The notes under the pieces are model-generated. The model ran no database searches, was not told where the DNA came from, and saw only the letters and a list, made by a program, of their open reading frames with translations. A stretch of DNA of 64,000 nt. Origin: Candidatus Gastranaerophilales bacterium. Its GTDB lineage: Bacteria; Cyanobacteriota; Vampirovibrionia; Gastranaerophilales; Gastranaerophilaceae. Within the stretch, counting starts at the first letter, position 1, and each line of letters opens with the position of its first letter. Positions 15,001-19,873 of the stretch are shown in pieces. The DNA is taken from the NCBI GenBank assembly GCA_944322855.1, contig CALUQG010000009.1, positions 1 to 64,000 on the forward strand, read 5' to 3'. The position numbers and the translations under genes were made by a program.

Positions 15001-18000
15001 TCACTCTCACTCCAAACAGAGCTGTCAAATCCGGTGAAATTAGAAATATCTTTCATCTGATTTGTTGTGAGAGCTGTGGCAGAAATACTGCCAAATACCT
15101 CATCAGCAGTTGGTGCACCTATTAAAGATAAACCTGTATTTTTTGTAGAATTATAATATATATTGTTATAACTGAAATCTATAGGAATATCTTCATATGA
15201 TACACCGCCGATTAAGATGCCGTCTGTAGCATATTCACTTGTATTGACTTTGTTTATGTCTGAATTAAAGACTATATTATCTAAAGAAAGTTCTATACCT
15301 GGATTTGTAGCATTATAAATAAAACCAATCAGACCGGCAGTATTACTGTGTTTTAAGTCATTGATTGAACCATCTATATAAATATTACTAAGACTGGCAC
15401 TTGTGTAACCACTTATGCTGCCGGCAAATCCTCCTGTTGAAACATTTGTGAATGTATCATTACTGGAAGAAATATCAGCATTAATATAAATATTATTAAA
15501 AGTGTTATTTGTACCACCGTGAAAGTGACTGGTGACACCGCCAATATCATGAATACCGCTAATTGTACCTTGAACAGACACATTTTCTATAGTTGTGTTA
15601 GCATATATCTGAGCGCTAATACCGCCAATATTAGTGGAACCAGATATATTCCCTGTAAATGATGAGTTTTTTATACTACTATTATTAGACAAATAAGCAA
15701 TACCTGAAACCTGCCCTTGATTCATGTCATCAGAAAGATCAGTAACATTTCCTGTAAAATGTACATTATCATAATGTACATTACCGGCGTTTGAATATGC
15801 AACTAATCCTGCAGCATTGTTCCTAATAGAAGTTACAGATCCGCTGACATATACATTTTTAATGTTTACGGCATTTGCTTGTCCTGCTAAAGCTGCAGCA
15901 GTGGTATTAGCTTGAATATCTACATTTTCTATACGTAAATTTTGTATTGTTTGAGTATGATCTGCGCTAATCATTCCACCCACATTTGCAAATAAACCAG
16001 CATACTGATTTGGCATTCCATCTGGAGCGTCAATTGTCAGATTTTTGATAGCATATCCATTACCGTCAAAATCTGCTTGAAATGCATTATTCCGATCACC
16101 AATCGGATCCCAATTTATACCGGATAAATCAATGTCATTCATCAAGATGTACTTTCTTCTAAATGACATATCATTTTCCATATTTCTTAGGTCATTGACA
16201 GTTTTGATGATAGTGTAGCCTTGAGCGAGTGCTTCTTCTTCAGTTATTCTGTCTATAGTTAAAACAGAATTGCTGCCTGTGATTTCGCCGTTATTTGACC
16301 CTATGATACCTGCGCTCTGGTTAAACTCTGTGGAGCCTGTGACAAATCCGTTATTTCCTCCCTGAACTCCGCCCGTTCCGGGAGTGCCTGTTGAACCGGC
16401 TGCAGAGCCGATTGTATATGAGCCGATACCGGCTACGTATCCAAAGTTGCCTTTTCCTGAGTATGAAACGTTCAGTGTCTGCATAGGGTCAAGTGCTGAG
16501 ATAACAAATCTTCCGTTATCATCCAATGAAGCTGTAACACCTATTTTGGCAGAGTTTATTGCATTGATAACACCATTAATTGATGAAATTCCGTCAAGAG
16601 AAATATCGTGACCATTGATTGTCAGTGTACCGCCGCCGATTATCTCTGTATTGAGTTCCAGGCCTGTTGTGCCGCCGTGCATTGATGCCGGTGTTCTATC
16701 CACCTGCGATGATGAGCCGGCTGTTGTTGTTGATGAAGCAGCGCCTATTACCCTTGTGAAATCGCCTGATAAGCTTACAAAGTTTATTCCTTTTGAGCCT
16801 GTATTAACGTTCTGGAACACAAATCTGCCCTGGTCGTCAAGGTATGCTTCTACCCCTGTAAAACCTGAGTTTGCGTTAATTGTATTTATTGCAGATTTCA
16901 AAGTGCCGGATAGTGTCATTTTCTGTCCGTTGATTGATATAACAGATTCGCCTATTACGTCTGTTTCTTTCAATCCCGTTGCGGCTGCTGTCAATGTTGT
17001 TTTTGAGGCGCCTATTATTTCCTGTGTACCGGCCTGTGACTGGTATGCTGCTATACCTGTAACCTGCGCAATATTTGAGGTACCGGCTGATGCTGTAATG
17101 TTTACTGCGCCGTTTTCTGTGCTTGTAAGTACAAATTTTCCGTTTGATATTGATGCGGTTACTTTTGTATCGGAGCTGTGTTTATTTATCTCTGTGATTG
17201 CATCCTTTAATGAGCCTGCATTGAGGTTGATTGTATACCCGTTGATAACTATTGAACCGGCTGTTATCATTGAGCTTTCCGTAATATTATATGCGCCGGT
17301 CAATGTTGATTTTGAACCGTTCTGCCCGATTGTTGCCGCTGCAGCAGTCTCTGTCTTTGTCAAAAATCCTGCAACCGTGCCAATGTTCGATGTTCCGCCT
17401 TCAATATACAATGTATGGTCAGGCCCTGTTTCATTTGCCTGCAGGACAAGATGTCCGTCTTTTAGAAATGCGTTTACACCTGTCTGGTCTTTATATGCAT
17501 TGATATCATCTATTGCAGAGCTTATTGTTCCGTCATTGATATTAATTGTAATGCCGTTTATTTTGAATGTTCCGCCGCTCACCGAGGTATTTTCATCAAC
17601 TTCAGCAGAACCGGTCAATGAAGTATACTGCAAATCTGTTGAGCCGGGTGACAGCACGCCTGTGCTGATTATGTCTGTTGTCAAGCCTGCTTTGTATGTA
17701 AAGTCTGTTCCGCCGGCTTCAATTTTTATATCAAAATCAACTCCGGAGTTATTCTGTTCAATTTTGAAAAAGCCGTCTTCTGTTACGCTTGCGGTCAGCC
17801 CTATTCCGGCATCGGTGATTTTCTGTGCAATACTTTCCGCTGTATCTCCGGCTTCGACTGTGATTGTTGCGGTAACCATTTCAAACAGTGCTGTTTTTCC
17901 GTCATCAGAAACTTTATTTGTTGAAATAGTGAAAGAACCTTCACTAAATCCGCTGGCAGGAACTTTGACAGACCCGAGGACATAAGAATTTTCAGCATCT

Positions 18001-19529
18001 TTTGATGTCTGAGCATTTATTGCAGAAGTCATTCCGACGTAGTTTGTGAAATTTGAAGAGCCTGCTTCTACTGATATCGAAAATTCAGCACCTTTTTGAA
18101 GCTGACGTATCTGGAAATGACCGTCAACTACAGCCGCAGTAAGTCCTGTCTGGACTGTTTTACCTTCTTCATCTACGTATGAGCCCTTTGTCTGGTCTTC
18201 TATTTTTTGAATTATAGACTCGATTGTATCGTCTTCTGTTACCTCGATTATTACTTTTGTCAGGGTATCAGACACATTGCCGTGCTCATCAACCTCGTTG
18301 TAATACACATTGAAGTTTCCGGCTGTGAATTTTCCGTTCGCAACAGAATCTGTCGATGAAATTCCGTCTTTTGTACCTGTCAGGGTTACAAATGAACCGT
18401 CAGTACCCATAACAAGGTTTGTTGTATTCATCACGCCGCCTACGGTAAAACCGATTGCGTTTGTGAAGTTTGATGTGCCTTTTTCTACATTGATGTCTAC
18501 TTCGCCTGTTTCTGATGCAACAAAAACAAGTTTTCCGTTTTCAAGTTTTGCACCGACATTATCGGCAGATGCTGCATTTATGTCATTTATCAATGAGCCG
18601 AGAGTCGTTGTGTCTGTAATATTGAATTCTGCGCCGTTTATATAGAAGTTGCCCTCTGAAACAGTCAGGCCCATTTGTGAAGCAAAGTTTGTTGTTTGTG
18701 ATGTAATTGCAATGGATTTGCCGTCAGCACCTGAAATCATAAAGCTTCCGACTGCTTCGCCGTTGCTGTCAAATTCTTTTGTTACTATCTGTGCGTTGTA
18801 GCCGGCGTCTTTGATTTTTTGGATTACCGAGCCGATTGTATCAGTGTCAGCGTCGATAGTAATCTTTGATGAACCGATGTTGAAAGAACCGCTTGTTATC
18901 CCTAATTCAGAAAGTTTGAGGCTCTCTTTTATATCCTGTCTGTTGGTTGTGATAGAATTCTTTGTTTCATCATAAAGTCCGGCAAATAAGTCGGTTATCA
19001 ATGTGTTTTCAGACACATTGCCGCCAATCAGGACATTACTGAACAGTTTTGATGTTGTCGCAAGCTGGGTTACGTTCAATGTAATTTCCTGAATATTGGT
19101 GTCTTTGTCGTTGACTGTGACATTGACCTTGTCGTTGGAGGAAACTTTGTTTCCGTCAAGATAAATATCAAGGTCTTTGCCTGCGTTGTTTGGATTTTTT
19201 AAGCTCTCAAGATATTTATCCAATGAGGTAACAGTGCTGTTGTAGCTCTTTTTAAGACTGTTGATAGTTGTGATTTTATTGGCATTGAGTGTGTATTGTT
19301 CATTAAGCCTGTCAATTGTGTCTTGAAGGCTGGCGATTTGTGAGCTGTATGAGTTGTTTAAAGACCCTATCCCCAATCCGCCGCTTTGTAATGCAGCAAG
19401 TGTGTTTTCAATAGATGACTTTTGCTCCAAAAGAGAATTCAAAGATTGTGTTCTTTTGGACACCAGTTGTGATATTAATTCATTTACGGAAGGGTTGGAA
19501 CCTCCAAGGTTACCAATAGATATATTCAT
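1..19529 (-). CDS. fliD: Giant FliD-family flagellar filament cap protein with Flagellin_IN and GLUG adhesin modules (3' end beyond window)
   Basis: One frame stays open from an ATG at 19529 to the left edge: at least 6,509 residues, where an ordinary FliD has roughly 400-700. Residues about 1-170 look like FliD_N: helical start NELISQLVSKRTQSL, a coiled-coil stretch, then ITLNVTQLATTSK. Residues about 6230-6509 look like FliD_C: an FIGNFN helix, LADIGITVD, VRLYLDKEKY, DLLVG, and a final helix with LNKQYATSV, so the stop should lie just outside. Between them are about 26 Flagellin_IN-like repeats (GxFxINGxxI, IxxINA, GTSNF) and nine GLUG modules. FliD family members cap the filament tip, where flagellin is inserted and many species bind surfaces; adhesion by the insert is inferred. 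In-frame TAA lies three codons upstream of the ATG, which fixes the start. Spot checks along the gene keep one frame. It is visibly richer in G and C than its neighbours. An alternative reading is a non-flagellar surface adhesin that borrowed FliD ends. Confidence 0.85.
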   Translation of the reverse strand, partial: MNISIGNLGGSNPSVNELISQLVSKRTQSLNSLLEQKSSIENTLAALQSGGLGIGSLNNSYSSQIASLQDTIDRLNEQYTLNANKITTINSLKKSYNSTVTSLDKYLESLKNPNNAGKDLDIYLDGNKVSSNDKVNVTVNDKDTNIQEITLNVTQLATTSKLFSNVLIGGNVSENTLITDLFAGLYDETKNSITTNRQDIKESLKLSELGITSGSFNIGSSKITIDADTDTIGSVIQKIKDAGYNAQIVTKEFDSNGEAVGSFMISGADGKSIAITSQTTNFASQMGLTVSEGNFYINGAEFNITDTTTLGSLINDINAASADNVGAKLENGKLVFVASETGEVDINVEKGTSNFTNAIGFTVGGVMNTTNLVMGTDGSFVTLTGTKDGISSTDSVANGKFTAGNFNVYYNEVDEHGNVSDTLTKVIIEVTEDDTIESIIQKIEDQTKGSYVDEEGKTVQTGLTAAVVDGHFQIRQLQKGAEFSISVEAGSSNFTNYVGMTSAINAQTSKDAENSYVLGSVKVPASGFSEGSFTISTNKVSDDGKTALFEMVTATITVEAGDTAESIAQKITDAGIGLTASVTEDGFFKIEQNNSGVDFDIKIEAGGTDFTYKAGLTTDIISTGVLSPGSTDLQYTSLTGSAEVDENTSVSGGTFKINGITININDGTISSAIDDINAYKDQTGVNAFLKDGHLVLQANETGPDHTLYIEGGTSNIGTVAGFLTKTETAAAATIGQNGSKSTLTGAYNITESSMITAGSIVINGYTINLNAGSLKDAITEINKHSSDTKVTASISNGKFVLTSTENGAVNITASAGTSNIAQVTGIAAYQSQAGTQEIIGASKTTLTAAATGLKETDVIGESVISINGQKMTLSGTLKSAINTINANSGFTGVEAYLDDQGRFVFQNVNTGSKGINFVSLSGDFTRVIGAASSTTTAGSSSQVDRTPASMHGGTTGLELNTEIIGGGTLTINGHDISLDGISSINGVINAINSAKIGVTASLDDNGRFVISALDPMQTLNVSYSGKGNFGYVAGIGSYTIGSAAGSTGTPGTGGVQGGNNGFVTGSTEFNQSAGIIGSNNGEITGSNSVLTIDRITEEEALAQGYTIIKTVNDLRNMENDMSFRRKYILMNDIDLSGINWDPIGDRNNAFQADFDGNGYAIKNLTIDAPDGMPNQYAGLFANVGGMISADHTQTIQNLRIENVDIQANTTAAALAGQANAVNIKNVYVSGSVTSIRNNAAGLVAYSNAGNVHYDNVHFTGNVTDLSDDMNQGQVSGIAYLSNNSSIKNSSFTGNISGSTNIGGISAQIYANTTIENVSVQGTISGIHDIGGVTSHFHGGTNNTFNNIYINADISSSNDTFTNVSTGGFAGSISGYTSASLSNIYIDGSINDLKHSNTAGLIGFIYNATNPGIELSLDNIVFNSDINKVNTSEYATDGILIGGVSYEDIPIDFSYNNIYYNSTKNTGLSLIGAPTADEVFGSISATALTTNQMKDISNFTGFDSSVWSESESGISPVNIQSEMYANVSAGNIVINGETISISAGGIVAAVNAINAAYSTTGVVASINENGNVVLQNADGSDKQIVIESCTSNFLDVAGIETIASTQRLSESEAIAQGYTIIKTANDLKNIENNRSGKYILMNDIDLSGLDWTPIGVAEAFTGELNGNGYSIWNMNVTNQKQTGGLFEAVEDATIKNLNIKNASIITEGKAGILAASATDVIVQNVHVSGVIDGLGNNAKSPIVGGLFGRAGNYNISTSSADVELSGGTVGGLVGTSIGGNNITNSYATGTVEGFDDTNAGTTTLRHLNHIGGIIGLLRIGTTNISNSYASIEIQGVEIPQYGQIIGYVVDVGEYSISNSFWNKDANSSTNTAVGFEFGSTTEAPVGGSIGSIDPGSISFHFPKGLTAEQFADSSNFTGWDTDIWDFSGSMPVLKNIMTSASSGGSSSQSISAGTVTLNGQTIDIAGGSIDDVISQINSQSGKTGVVASLNSNNQLVFKNDDGSTDHIVIKEGTSNLLDVAGIQEQAELAGAYTTLTGGRDVTDAVFNEGQITINKNGQNIVVDIDANSTAQDVVDAINASDSGIIASLVNKDGKQYMQIRSTTAGADNIYISVSKGNFGALTGLASSFAAGPTFSDQPGYKTTIKSNYYIYQADSTKTFTGGSITIDGTKINAAGKTLQQVVDEINAAGLGVTATLTSAVDNNGDSYQTFSLSKTASTADASKFTVSTNGDFARVVGLGAYSTGAGVQGVQTPSASTPQGGSQLTGSFDVTHVHETEEEFEAMGYTVIKTAQDLINIKNNLSGNYVLMDDIDLSGYNFTGAVITGTFTGQFIGNGYTISNMTINAKPGDVGLFEYTKGATIASVNFKDVNITGICATAGALVGVAEDTLIVSVNVDFGENGISTNAYVGGIAGLLKSGSRIGYSSTVGGTIESKANSSLSQGNYGGLAGQVLDNSTIYNSYSTVDLIGNWIGGIAGHVDSGSTIENSFHNGTVDGLGGGIAASVQDSTIKNSFYNSNKASQDFESFDSSSSTVTMPSGQSAGLVDSDFANPETFTNAGFSTSSWDFSGDMPTLIPPTSANISAGSIVINGTTINLSAGAIYSAISKINSYSDETGVTASINENGNVVLESDGALEVKSGTSDFFAVAGIITENTRITKEQAIDMGYTIITSGEQFVTAIKSDPSGKYILMNDIDMSTYALDWSSLMQGVDFEGTLNGNGYTVANFFSNRSSDIDVGGGLFRSVENATITDITFSNAHINSVEGGLFGTTIYGSTISNVSIVNSVITANKYDGGGLAAIINRSELTNIRIDNVKVTALEGRVGGIAGDISNYSTVNNAYVNADVISNDAYNTGGIAGQTSDSTFYNIYSSGTVKSNTSNNVGQSAGGLFGSVNDTIITNAYSDSDISSNATTTTQGASVGGLIGDIMTVTIENAYFGGTISGNFRYKGAAFGELHNTTADQISNVIFNSSKVSEDAVGYNSDSISTTEIRGLNDSAFHSESTFAALGSSNWYVTDQTKTPGLTFEATVTGGQSVAKMSYEDAINAGYTVITTAEQLASIAPDGKYILMADIDASDYTPASISNSYIQATFSGTLDGNGFKIKNLNTCLFNSTEGATLTNIKLEDVNIAVEGVSPTGALVKTAINTNISYSSVSGVIGTYGTRAVFIGGLVGEMTGGSISYSSSSGVVIGNNLVGGLVGMATNGAEIKHSYSNATIATYSTATSSSKIGGIVGGAKLNTVITNTIFAGSFQTQLSEGYHGIAGDAITSATIKNNFWSGADDAYASSDSTAVASNNQKFDFDNYASSSTNQTLFKGAGFTEDIWDLSGAMPTLKENSASSATVSTLTGSTNITVNHMTNGYISSSSDPTETVMITYTKNGVETTKNIEIQSGAALNDVMDAINNAQSDIKVSIQNGKLVFAGTTGSVSDIKVNSTGDFAGYYGLRETQTDWNWTEASGAMSTTTVQTSTGSTITGSVGGIEGTDGGFTEGSFTIVLGTDGTGGTGGTGGSGNNGLITGDTNVFEPNSNNGVITGGNTVQGTAVPELSNTLTGSNSIVTTHLTEAEAKAQGYAIIKTAADLKNMSTSGKYMLVNDIDLSGTTWTPLFLNKEFTGTLDGNGYKIKNLKVDYSSSTNSSSYASLLGRTKGATIKNLGIQLNSINSSGGYIGALAGMAQNTTISNCYVTGGTVSSQGGTVVGGLVGCFSGTMTNSYSTATVWTSNTTAGGLVGLMTSGSISSSYATGPVTANKGYVGGFAGSMNNGSITNSYSTGTVNANGSSDPTTTVNIGGFIGNIAGGKVSNSYTTSNVNYSTGSTYIGSFAGNAHNPSSMLSNNKARNTVSGFGAIGNPNVQANSSQVELLSNDQFGNSSSFSGWNTSVWDFSSSTPQIKTIIRKPSYTTSTININGTDINITGTNYGSTIDQAINSINAKTSTTGVKASIKNGKFVLETVNSDTEGIDIKNVSGTFLAAVGIAETSNTPVMSVADISASEININGVDISLSASSVTTALSTINSKTAQTGVVASIEGGKFILKNQDGSTDNIYFFNNSGNFAEVTGLEQTGKITEEEAQKLGYTVIKTAQDLQNINNNLNGKYILMNNIDLSGVDWTSIGVCNINISSNSDTAEAFSGELNGNGFTISNLNITVPSAENDISEASFAGLFAFADGATFRNLNIENADIDTNFMGGILAGLAGNTTVQNVHVSGSVSSSWNTGTMYAYAGVGGLFGQAGNINVSQSSADVELSGMIIGGIAGVTADINITDSYATGTFTGVNVGGSADTSTSYAGGLIGIAYDDTNVSNSYASISHTNDKFNNYGQLIGCLGVSGSVVYDVNIENSFWNKDANSLNTDKAVGANVDEADDIVNISYTEDNTEGFTTSQIQSGLYQQIIELDSSIWDLSGSTPVLKNNIGYGYKDVSAGMININGQSINIEAGDISNAIAAINAVSSTTGVTASINENGNVVLQNADGSNKQIVIESCTSDFLDVAGIEKVGADPMASVQRLSESEAIAQGYTIIKTADDLKNISGDSSKKYILMNNIDMSGVDWTTIDTFTGTLDGNGYTIKNLNKSLIYQAGTVRNINFTNVDITDNGIFGRVDTLSNVHATGSVHSVSGNIGGLATTAEMIENSSFEGTVEGKGTVGGLAASVNGDIINSYTKGSVISDDDAGGLVGEINRGSIENSYSEADVSGLFRVGGLVGYGGGGGYFKITNSYSTGDITATTRNGYATNLAGGIVGYINDGSIDNCYATGNVTSTDTAGGLAGVAHGSIENSYATGNITSQTSGGLVGRSSSTDILELQNVFFAGSFEKDVHTGSLIGYADNADTVDVIITNSYVLNNDGSSVPIVDGDDAAFVDTSDVTEVTNMSQIKSDFSQVWDTDIWDFSGEMPQLKFAMQETPAPETPSGSVTIDITADDTVDTILAKLQDKGIDAQLIDGHIVINGVPEDVKFEGTSSFAQDVGLIGSSGSPDYEMTIGSSTSGGGYTYTGAEVSGLKGGTQLFGLTDGTVVIKDEDGNSYTVNVSSTDTVNDVLDKMTEALGGIITDAYVKDGKVIIESTKELSFDENASTSNFLKLSGLSETATIFNGYGISIGASDGFVRVTGSVSGLENGDILGGVKDGNLVLSQGSHTQTISVSSTDTVLALINKINATADFEAGLDASGHFYIQSKHESTEAIKIDTSNAVNIDEILGLTAGTFTGSLTESLGAQGHIQVTGTVGLTPDTNNGVQTGTNTIISTPHISEEQAISQGYTIIKTAQDLLNIENNLSGRYMLVNDIDLSGYSNWNGIGNSYSWGAFKGIFDGNGYTISNLKITGKQSDTDYDGGLFAYINGGAEIRNLTIKNANISGDNVNAGALAGCADSVTIKNVAVIGGSISATKGSVGGLIGNVKSYGNAEDVLIENCYSTANVSCYSPANINGYNNVGGLFGEFAGTIKESYSAGTVTYKGNYESVHVGGLVGQIGDSIILNSYSTANVNGGLAKSAGGFIGAALTNYDNDTFILQNCWSSGKVTGDNNCGGFLGLINNSDAIRAQDCYWNTTTSGLSKGYGTYLFGYGISSYSLSGLTSSQFSSASNFKNYSSNIWEFTSNGPTLIDLKDTKTQVTAGTISINGTNISISAGSIDDAIAQINAKTGTTGVVASIENNKVVFRYKDGRTDGLNIKAGSSNFVSVTGTAFTAGTVNDKVIPAANSGSGKTFTISTASTGDTFSVNITSGMTIKQLFDKINASGLYSAAFNSENKVVITALKDGMTDITFGGTSNLQSYLGLSGGGTSNVQGDLQLGTSDSYSTLTGGAIVNTDMTFSEGDFSITAGGKTETFHVAEGETITSVLNKITASDVGVSASIQNGKVVLTATTGGNVNLSIQDGTSNFVELAGFVTSGGDQIVSVVKGELATYTSQNTVETAENLGISAGDFYIHLTDADGNITDTAKIDISENEDIASIIGKINNSGLGITATVNDSGKLVLQRNSSEEAGGILVSKGSSDFTNKIGFTSGGYQAPATEYGSQSVLTSVNPISTSQKFSEGDFIISIDDNGTIRETTIDVSASDSIYDIIDKINAADAGVTASLNASNKLVITKDADTGEGSITLKKGSSDFTTIFGFTSGGIYNGTTLDGEAATHTVLVSNKLSVSGKATMASLGVTEGSFKINGVEISISSTDTIEDVIGRINTVFNDAAYKDIAVYAEFKNNQIVITTKDASSNARITIESGSTNFTEVVGFTDIGSRDNVVDMGQNAEFNIKIGDDEVGKDFSLALDLNDITNDNIYNGNNLIYLDASGNVVSSANNAAITIELKQTGETVITLGKNLLDASIIELNKFIGNFNKAMIASENEILSDDTEFAKLITNIKEALTNDVADMRKIQQQLADIGITVDIRGGMNSNMGTVRLYLDKEKYTDAFYADSQHVLDLLVGKETAIGVEDGVLTRLNNVLFPEVNNKNGYFNKVPRQLEAIQKQLKREITQTTFDLNELKLAVSGDNGTAGLSEYLEKLEEQYNFVNEAIANLNKQYATSVTRLILNQNNS
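910..2790 (-). repeat. C-terminal cluster of six Flagellin_IN-like repeats in the giant cap gene
   Basis: Six repeats in a row follow the last GLUG module (residues about 5580-6205), for example SEGDFSITAGGKTETFHV, SVLNKITASDVGVSAS, GTSNFVELAGFV. They are more regular than the N-terminal set and share the start TAGxF/SEGDF and the ending SDFTxxxGFTSGG. They lead directly into the FliD_C-like end, as the two limbs of a normal FliD middle domain do around its tip. Confidence 0.75.
6015..6195 (-). repeat. Near-identical DNA segment, copy 1 (inside the giant cap gene)
   Basis: This stretch covers the end of a Flagellin_IN repeat and the start of a GLUG header (IVIESCTSDFLDVAGIE and SVQRLSESEAIAQGY). 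It matches 14680-14855 almost base for base, with exact runs of more than 20 bases at about 6026-6052 and 6080-6103. Most other module pairs resemble each other only at the protein level. Confidence 0.85.
14680..14855 (-). repeat. Near-identical DNA segment, copy 2 (inside the giant cap gene)
   Basis: Partner of the segment at 6015-6195. It encodes IVIESCTSNFLDVAGIE and STQRLSESEAIAQGY in the same module position. The few differences are scattered single bases plus a short length difference (the other copy has an extra GADPM between the two motifs). This suggests recent duplication or gene conversion between modules 8.7 kb apart. Confidence 0.85.
16425..18905 (-). repeat. N-terminal cluster of eight Flagellin_IN-like repeats in the giant cap gene
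   Basis: About eight consecutive 70-120-residue repeats (residues about 205-1035). Each has the pattern GxFxINGxxIxI, then xxxIxxxINAxx, then a strand such as GKFVLTSTENG and an ending like GTSNFxxxxGF. Copies three and four carry extra insertions with acidic turns, for example DEHGNVSD. This is the Flagellin hook IN motif (PF07196) seen once or a few times in normal FliD and flagellins. The repeats probably form a rod of small beta domains. Confidence 0.75.
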
Positions 19530-19569
19530 TTCGGCTTACAAAGTCCTATCAACTACAACACACATAAAC

Positions 19570-19598
19570 AGTATATCATATTGATATCTGGAATTCAA
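19570..19598 (-). promoter_or_regulatory. Sigma-70-type promoter for the giant cap gene
   Basis: On the minus strand TTGAAT (19598-19593) and TATACT (19575-19570) are separated by exactly 17 bases, placing transcription start near 19563 and leaving a leader of about 33 bases. No good Shine-Dalgarno sequence precedes the ATG; an AGGA lies about 14 bases away. I saw no convincing sigma-28 (flagellar) promoter. Confidence 0.6.
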
Positions 19599-19768
19599 GC
19601 ATGGTAAATATTATATTATATAATTTTTTGTCATTTTTTATCAAATTTGTTAATTTTTTTATCATTTTATTTTATTTAAAAGTCAATTTTTCTTGTTTTT
19701 AAGCGTATTTTTGACACTTCAATTTTTTTTATTTCAATTGTGAAATTCTGTAAGAAAAAATTTACATT

Positions 19769-19798
19769 TTGATAATTTTTATATTTTAAGGTTATAAT
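19769..19798 (+). promoter_or_regulatory. Sigma-70-type promoter for the Omp85 operon
   Basis: TTGATA (19769-19774), an 18-base spacer and TATAAT (19793-19798) lie in the AT-rich divergent intergenic region of about 300 bases. Transcription would start near 19805, just before AAGGAAG. That places the start codon of Omp85 upstream of the first conventional start and bears on the start-site problem of that gene. The rest of 19530-19870 holds only AT-rich spacer and the divergent promoter. Confidence 0.55.
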
Positions 19799-19873
19799 TT
19801 TTATAAGGAAGTATTTAGAGATAGGAATCCAACAATTTCAGTTGTTAAACATAAACTAGCTATTATTACACTT

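Larger units (their letters stand above)
2790..16265 (-). repeat. Array of nine GLUG-type adhesin modules interleaved with Flagellin_IN repeats
   Basis: Nine modules lie at about 16260-15000, 14730-13750, 12720-11820, 11575-10480, 10460-9550, 8880-7900, 7350-6340, 6050-4880 and 3835-2790. Each opens with a header like EAIAQGYTIIKTADDL, then KYILMNDIDLSG, W-PIG, F-GxLxGNGYxI and GLF. Runs of GLUG-like units such as NSYATG followed by GGLVG come next. Each closes with a short signature like WDTDIWDFSGSMPxL. One to three Flagellin_IN repeats separate most modules; I see none between the fourth and fifth. GLUG motifs (PF07581) occur in bacterial surface adhesins and IgA-peptidase-type proteins and are expected to form beta-solenoids. 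Confidence 0.8.

Noticed and set aside
2790-16265. Repetitive DNA considered as a CRISPR array or simple tandem repeat
   Set aside because: The repeats are degenerate, in frame, of varying length and encode GLUG/Flagellin_IN protein units; there are no regular spacers.
16615-17985. 456-codon open frame on the plus strand
   Set aside because: It is antisense to the giant cap gene; its Val/Pro/Ile-rich sequence is what the complement of Thr/Gly/Asn-rich repeats gives, and it has no family signature.
1-19529. Giant frame as a pseudogene or assembly chimera
   Set aside because: No in-frame stop occurs in over 6,500 codons, spot checks at several points keep the same frame, and both ends belong to the same family.
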